Of a stretch of DNA of 64,000 nt, positions 57,230-64,000 are shown one piece after another; the first letter of the stretch is position 1; every line of letters begins with the position of its first letter. The stretch covers positions 62,311,501 through 62,375,500 of the forward strand of contig CM053810.1 in assembly GCA_028671895.1 (NCBI GenBank), read 5' to 3'. The notes under the pieces were generated by a model that made no database searches, was not told the origin of the DNA, and worked only from the letters and a program-made list of their open reading frames with translations. This stretch comes from Oenanthe sinensis. Taxonomy: Eukaryota; Streptophyta; Magnoliopsida; Apiales; Apiaceae. The position numbers and the translations under genes are program-made.

Positions 57230-60200
57230 AAGTAAAAGTCAAATTTTCGTTGTACATTATGCAGGAAAATAAGTACCGGTTCTTCTGTTTATGTTTAGTA
57301 TGAAAAGCCATGGTGATATACATCACAGCAATAAGCCTAGTTAAATTTACTTGAGGGTGAATTTAATGCATGAATTGTGGCTGCACACTTCTTCTTTTGC
57401 TAATCTGTTGTATACTTTACTTAATATAATTTAAGTGTCATTGTATTACTGTATCACTGTATCATTACTCTCTAATATACTATTAATCTTTATGATTGAG
57501 TTACCTTGTAACTTGTAATACCATAACTAGAATTCTCCTTCAAGTCACCCCGACATTTTTACTCTTCCATGTTATAAGGAAGTCCACCTTACATATGTTC
57601 AGGTGCTCTAACGGAAAAAGCAGAGAACGAATCCCTACTACCATGTTTATAACCACTTCTGAAGCATCAGATATTCAGATTTTTCAAGCAAGGTCCAAAT
57701 AACTCTTGTTCCTTGGCAATATCAGCAGCAATAGATGAAAGGATGGATAGAGAATCCTAACAAAAATTCTTTCTAACGATATACCCCAAAGTCTCTTGTA
57801 TTCCAAGTATTTTTGTTTAAGCAGAACATCGTCATATACTCATATTGCTTGGTGCACTCTAAATTGTTCTTGTTCTTGTGATTATATATTTATATTATTT
57901 CCAAGTTCCAATAAACTATTTAAATTTGACATAGTTTCTGGGGGAGGGGTGGTCACTGCCTTTACTGTAAATTATAATTTTCTATTTATTCGTTTTGAAA
58001 TATATTTTTCCTGGAGAACTTGGACACTTTCTTGAGAATCTTTTTTCTAACGCGCATACAAACAACAAACGATTATACCTCCTTCTACACTATTATTCTT
58101 ATCTAGCACAGTATACATCCAAAGGAAGGCACACAAAAAATGAATCTTATAATTTCTTCACCGAATTTCATTGAATAGGAAAAATGCCAAAGGGAAGTAA
58201 AATGGAGAATTCAGTGCAAAAAATATGAGATTACAGAATAAACCCCATTGCTCCATAGAGTTGCCTGACCTGTTTTATTAAAAGGGTTGGAAAAAAGAGT
58301 CAAATTGTGTGGTATCACCAGTTCACCACTATAATTCCAGGTGATGTTGAGCTTGGTTGCCATAGATCAACTGGAGTACCTTGGAATAGTTTCCTGTTTT
58401 AGACCTAATAGTATTCGGAAGAACTCAAGTCTGTTTGTTCACAATTTGGTCGGAACTCAGAACACAACAATAATCTTGCATACTGTCCCGTTGTAACATT
58501 CATCAATGGTGTTTGGTTTGATTAGAGTTTTGACCTAAAGCCTTCTGTTAGAGTTGTTTTTGTAGATGTTTATAAAGCTTCTGCTAATGGTGTTGACTTC
58601 CCCAGACATGATTTTATTTTCATGTTTATAGCTTTCTGCTAATGGTGAATGCCATCAACAAATTATGCAATTTATCATAAAATTTTAAACAGTTCAAAGC
58701 AGAATTATTTGGCCAATATCAGCAGTCAGTCCAAATGAGGGGCTTATACATCTCTAAGGAGTGATTTTTCTTATCAAAAGAACCCTGTGATCTGCTAATA
58801 ACACCTTCTGTTCGCCAAAGGCTGATGATGTGATTAGAAGTGAATTCATGTGATGAAGATGCATGCAAGAAAAGGACTGATAATAAATCTACTTCCTTGG
58901 GGACCTCTAGACACTGATACTACTTAAGCTTTTGTTTTCTAATTCACTTTACCAAAGGCACATGTGACCGGTAATCTGATCATGTCTTTCAAAATGGCTA
59001 TAGGCCATTCAGTTTCCTTTAATGAACGCCGAGAGAGGTGAGGGACATGTTACTATAGTGGCTATGACCTAGACTACAAAACTTTAGAATCCAATATATC
59101 CATGCATTTCTTATTTCCCAGAGCGAATGATCAATTCGAGAATGTTCCACAAGACTTACATTGAAGTGAACAAGGAAGCTAGGGACAGAAGCTGCAACTA
59201 GCACTGCGCTAACGATGCGATGTTGTTGTTCTAGCTGTGAATTCATAGTTTTGTGGCTGATCATCCCTTCATCATTCATGTTCATAATAAGATAAGAGAA
59301 GAGACGTATGGGCATTTTTATTAGTTACTGTTGCTGTGATTAATCACTCTGAGTCACTGACTAGTTACTTGAACGAAGCAGATACAGTATAAGAAAGATG
59401 AAGTTGGTTTTAAATCTATTTTCATAGTTATAACTATAATAATCAAATACGTCTATTGCTGCTGCTTTATTTTCTATGTAATTTTAAGCATCAGCATGGA
59501 AATCGATGGTTCGTATATAGAGTACTTTTTAACACTCTCTAGCCCAATCAAGTTGAAGTAAAGAGTGGCTCAAACTCAAAATTTATTTACAAAGAGCTCT
59601 GATATCATGTTCGACGTACGATCGTGTACATTTTTTCAGTTACCTTAGTGTCATGCTTAGTTGATTTTTCAGTTACCTCAGTGTCATGCTTAGTTGATTT
59701 TTAGGATATCAGCCTATGCTTTAATAGTTGTTGGACTGCCTCTGTGACCCAGTTTTTTTCTTGACGGTCTAATCGAATCCAAAACTTGCAAAGTCAATTT
59801 TGAGGCCCAACAATATACACTAGTACATGGTACTAGCCACGGCGTTGCTGGGGTGTAGTGAACACTCGTATCTAAAGAAATGCAGGTTGCCCCCTAGGCT
59901 AGGGGATAGGTAGATGGTAACCCACAATTTAAAGGTGACAGACACTGTGGATATTAATGCAGCATAAAGGTTTCATTGTCAACCATAATTTTCGAATTCA
60001 TAGCAATACATGTGAAATTAATTACACAATGTCGTTTTCGCAAACCACCTCTCAACATGCTCTGTGATTCACACCCATTTTAGCATATTACAATCATGGG
60101 ATTATAGAATTTTCTAGCTTCATTTCACCATTTCATTCATTAAAATCAGTGTTGGAAAATTAAAGTGTTAATTGTAGCTAGACTGCTAGAATCGTAGCCT

Positions 60201-60470
60201 GTTTTTCTATTGGGAGTAGGTGTAACTTGTTATATATTCCACTAATTTACAGTATAAGCTAGTAAGCGACTTATGTTCATGTTGAATGCCAAACGGGACA
60301 CCGAATGGATGAATGGCATATCAATTTGTCAATGTGTCACACGTAGATTGCAACTACTAATTCACGAATAACATTGCATTTAGGAGTGAGAGTAACTCCA
60401 AGAAATTAGCTATTTAAGACTCTAAATTAAAATATAAGGAATGAGGATGAAAAGTGTATTTCAATAATGT
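57230..60470. other. Spacer without a supported gene
   Basis: Open frames at 57496-58035 and 59019-59315 have no recognisable domain or signal and no paralogue here. A 33-bp tandem duplication at 59636-59701 (TTCAGTTACCTTAGTGTCAT, then GCTTAGTTGATTT) is the only clear structure. Confidence 0.55.
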
Positions 60471-60473
60471 CTA

Positions 60474-60955
60474 GGGGTTGTGTATTTAATTCGATTCCCC
60501 GGTATTTTTTTGGATTTTAAAAATTAAGGTATTTAATCCGGATTTAAAAATTATTATTAAAATATAGTGCTATTCAATCATGATTTTGAATAATGTTTTA
60601 AACTCTGGGTATTCAATTTATATTTTAAATAATGTTTTAAAATTTAGACGTATTCAATATAGATTATTAATAATCTTTTAAAATTTAGGGGTATTTAAAA
60701 AATGAATTTTAAAAATTCAGGAATTCAATTGAATTTTCCTATGCATTTTAGATCTTTTAAAATTTCACATAAATATAAGAGATTCTATTGATTTAAAAGA
60801 TCCACTCTAACACTTCTGACAAAAAAAATCCACTCTAACACTCTAAGTGGATTTTAGCAAAGCTATCTACTCTACGTAAACTCCGCGTAAAATTTTAAAT
60901 AAAATATAATCAATAAATTATTAATAATACATTTAAATCTGGATTGAATACCCCC
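60474..60955. mobile_element. Harbinger-like MITE with internal 41-bp repeats
   Basis: The left end GGGGTTGTGTATTTAATTCG and reversed right end GGGGGTATTCAATCCAGATT are alike with a small gap. They are flanked by CTA (60471-60473) and TTA (60956-60958), a one-base-mismatched 3-bp target site. Inside, three tandem units of about 41 bp centre on GTATTCAATTTATATTTTAA. Confidence 0.55.
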
Positions 60956-61460
60956 TTAGTGATTTCTTACACCGATCCTTCCTTCGTTACTTATAAATAG
61001 ATAACCATCTTTTCATCCTAAACACATACTAATAAAATATTAAAAACACTATATTTTTCTCTTTATTGTAGAGTACATAAATATAAGATGAGAAAGTGAT
61101 ATAAATAACATTGTTGGAGTTCATGATACATATTTATACCATAAATTGCTAATATCCAATATTTTATATTAAATTTAAGAAATGAATTAGGATTCTATTG
61201 GAGTTCTCTCATTTGACTAGCTGTTAGCTCAATTAAGTTGTACTCCCTAATTTTCAAAGAGAAATATTAGAATTTTTTTTTAAAAAAAACAATCCAAATA
61301 TTGAGTTGTGAGGTGGTGGTTGTTTCCCCCTCATAAATAAAATGATTTTTTATACACATACATATAAAATAACATAAATAAAAAAATATTATATATATCA
61401 TTCGAAAACACTTTTGTGAGATCCAATCTGAGACTCATAATATTACTCAATTTCAAATCT

Positions 61461-61482
61461 CCCCCTCCCCCCCCCCCCCCCC
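61461..61482. repeat. C-rich tract (C5 T C16)
   Basis: Nearly pure C run of 22 bases in AT-rich spacer. Confidence 0.9.
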
Positions 61483-62080
61483 ATAAAATATCAACTTCTA
61501 GTTCTATTAATCAAACATTTCGTTCAGCTCAATTCGGTTTTTATTATCAACCAGATACACTGAGAATTGAATCAGAATATATGTGACTCATACTTGTCTC
61601 ATGCTTTTCTTAGTATTATAGACCTCTTCTAAGTTCTAACAGCATCTCCAAGGCTGAGCACCTGCTGGCAATAAAGTCTACGGGTCAATACATTATACTA
61701 AAAATATAGGTCACTCCGAAACTAGTTCTGGTAGGTATAATTTTAGATTCCATGTTTTGGTCTTGTATATCTGTTGCGTTTATACCTATTATCTAAAAGT
61801 ATCAACGTCACCTTTTATAACTAGCACTGCATTATTTAAACTAATACTACACGTACACGTGTATATTATATGTAATATATATATATGTATATATTTATAA
61901 TATTTATTTATGTTTAATATTTTTCATTTTATATAATATTAAATGTAAAAATATTTTTTTATTATCAACCAAATTTATTAATTACTTATATAATTATTTA
62001 AAATATATATGACACTTTTTAAATATTTAATATATATATATAATTTTATTCAAATAAAAAATAAAATTTTAGCCCATTTA

Positions 62081-62120
62081 ACTATTCTAGCCCACATGTA
62101 ACTATTCTAGCCCACATGTA
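62081..62120. repeat. Perfect 20-bp tandem duplication
   Basis: ACTATTCTAGCCCACATGTA occurs twice in succession. Confidence 0.9.
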
Positions 62121-62219
62121 TACCCTTCACCCGATGGGAAACACCCCCAAGCGAGTGCCGGCTGTGAGTCTGGGGCCAGTGCTATGACTTGTTATGCTTG
62201 TTCTATAATTTTATTACAC

Positions 62220-62700
62220 TAAATGATTTATGTTTTTAATTTTAAACAATAAATATAATAGAGTATATTTTTATTACATAAATTATACTATAAAAATCAG
62301 TAATTATATTAGATAAATTAGTAATTAATATTATAGAAATTAGTATTTAATATTACAGAAATTAGTATTTAATATTATATTTTTATTATTTAAATTTTAT
62401 GTTTTTAATTTTAAATAAAAATATAATAGAATATATTTTTATTATGGAAATTATATTACAGAAATAAGTAATTAATATTACATAAATTAGTATTTAATAC
62501 TATATTTTTATTATTTAAAATTTATGTTTTAATATAAATAATAAATATAATATAATATATTTTTATTATGGAAATTATATTACACAAATCAGTAATTAAT
62601 ATTACATAAATCAATATTTAATATAATAGAAATCACTAAATTATATTACAGGAATCAGTCATTAATATTACACAAATTAGTATTTAGTATTAAAAATCAC
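62220..62700. repeat. Diffuse tandem array, unit about 125 bp, about 3 copies
   Basis: Recurring blocks ATATTTTTATTATGGAAATT, AGTAATTAATATTACA and AAATTAGTATTTAATA repeat in the same order, with the first copy longer (about 175 bp). Strongly AT-rich, non-coding. Confidence 0.7.
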
Positions 62701-64000
62701 TAACTTATATACAGTATGTTCACCTAAAGTAATAGAGATTACCGAAAAAATAAAATTCGTCGGAATATAGCACATATGGTATGAAAACTGATCGTTGAGA
62801 TATGGAGAAAAATATGGTAAAGTTAAATTTTAAAAAAAGTTCACCAGTTAACTGGAAAAATTAATTTAAAACTGAGGGGATTAAGTAGATTGTGTATGTG
62901 AATGTGTATTTAATTTGTGTGTGATTGCACTTAGAGATCACTAAATTAAAATTGGATATGTGACTAACATCTAATTTTCTATTTCTTATTTTAAGTTATT
63001 TCTGATTTGATCATTAGCTTATATATATATATATCAATTTATTTGATGTATTATAATTTTTATTTTAGTTTTATATTTTTAATTTTATATAATATTAAAT
63101 ATAAAAATAGTGTTTTATTGTCAAACAAATTTATTAACTATTAATATCATTATTTTAATAGATATGAAATATTTATAAAAAACTGATATACTAATATAAT
63201 AAAATATAATTTTAGTATATGTTCTATGATGTATAAAAGTAATTTTTATTAATTGTTTTTTCTTATCTTTAAATATCTTATTTTATTTTCAATTATACTA
63301 ATTATTTATTTTTATTTTCAAATTCATAAATATCTATAAAAATATTATAGTATTATTAATAAATATTTTTACATTAATTATACTTTATATTTTAATTTTT
63401 ATTGAATAAGAAAATTAACTAACTTTAATTTAATTTATAATATTTCCTTTTATGTATATATATATATAATTAATTAATTACTATATAACTTATAGAATAT
63501 AATTATTGAATTTTAAAATAATAATAATAAGCTATTTTTTGAATATAATTATTCATTATATCTAATATCACTAGACTATAATTCCTTGCAGGTTTAAATT
63601 TTTTTACATAATATCTATTTTATATCATTTTAACTAATCATTACAGATAGTAATTCCTTCCGTACAAATTTTCGAAATTCAACTTATCCATGAAAAATAT
63701 GCCGACTTGTAGATATATACACGTGATTATTGTCAAATAATGGCAAAAAATTCTCTTATTTGTAATAATATATAAACAGATAATCATGTATATAAAAGGA
63801 ACAGGGAGAAAACAAGAACTGAAATATGCGGTAGCTATGTATACATACAAAATGAAATCGAAATGCCAGTTATGCATGACATAAAATAAGTCACGGGAAA
63901 TTTGTCATATTTGTAATTTCCAACAGCTGATAATGTACGAACACTAACTTGAACAGAACAGTTGATCAGCTTCCATAAATATTAAATATAAATAATACTC

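Larger units (their letters stand above)
60960..64000. other. AT-rich spacer without a supported gene
   Basis: Contains the poly-C tract, the 20-bp duplication and the diffuse tandem array listed separately. A 78-codon frame at 63641-63877 (minus) is hydrophobic but has no family features. Confidence 0.55.

Noticed and set aside
59019..59315. 98-codon minus-strand frame
   Set aside because: No recognisable family, no leader or splice signals that would make a gene.

Overview
This is nuclear DNA from a flowering plant, very probably a eudicot. The evidence is split genes with GT/AG introns, a cytoplasmic-type tRNA-Ile(AAT), a SEPALLATA MADS-box gene, an R2R3-MYB gene, Pollen_Ole_e_1/extensin genes, an inserted plastid rpoB fragment, and plant Ty1/copia, Mutator, CACTA, Stowaway and Harbinger-type elements. 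The background is strongly AT-rich. The species cannot be named from this sequence; an asterid is a guess from the look of the elements.

Layout. Positions 1-9230 are a decayed minus-strand Ty1/copia element: 5' LTR 8305-9230, primer site 8291-8302, gag 5664-8024, broken pol 2419-5663. Beyond pol, an additional long reading frame runs off the left edge (complement of 1-1324) and has its own leader and a palindromic repeat array. Positions 9235-12060 are AT-rich with MITEs. Positions 12065-17932 are a complete 5.87-kb plus-strand Ty1/copia element with indistinguishable 296-bp LTRs, a 5-bp target duplication, intact gag and pol, and a primer site matching the anticodon arm of tRNA-Ile. Positions 18.6-22.35 kb look like a CACTA-type element carrying a nested 3.45-kb element. 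An R2R3-MYB gene (23540-24538) and a tRNA-Ile gene (25118-25191, minus) follow, then MITE-rich spacer.

The SEP1/2-type MADS-box gene occupies 30419-35250 (8 exons). A 929-bp Pack-MULE with a perfect 9-bp target duplication (35711-36639) lies 460 bp downstream of its stop and carries a captured piece of a MORN-repeat gene. Positions 37.6-42.1 kb are a dead Mutator transposase gene split by a solo LTR of the first copia family (38896-40809). A RING-type E3 ligase gene of the Arabidopsis At3g02290 type is on the minus strand (43175-46646, leader probably to about 47.6 kb). Positions 47.8-52.3 kb are AT-rich spacer with a plastid rpoB insertion. Two tandem paralogues encoding secreted Ole e 1-domain proline-rich proteins are at 53269-54696 and 56097-57227, inside a segmental duplication of about 2.85 kb. 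Positions 57.3-64 kb hold no gene I can support, only MITEs and tandem repeats.

The host genes are not an operon or a pathway: two transcription factors, a ubiquitin ligase, two wall proteins and a tRNA. The most unusual material is in the mobile elements: the half-tRNA-Ile primer site whose only mismatch falls at the inosine position, the Pack-MULE, the additional ORF with LTR-like repeats upstream, and an oligonucleotide motif repeated in gag and pol in different reading frames.
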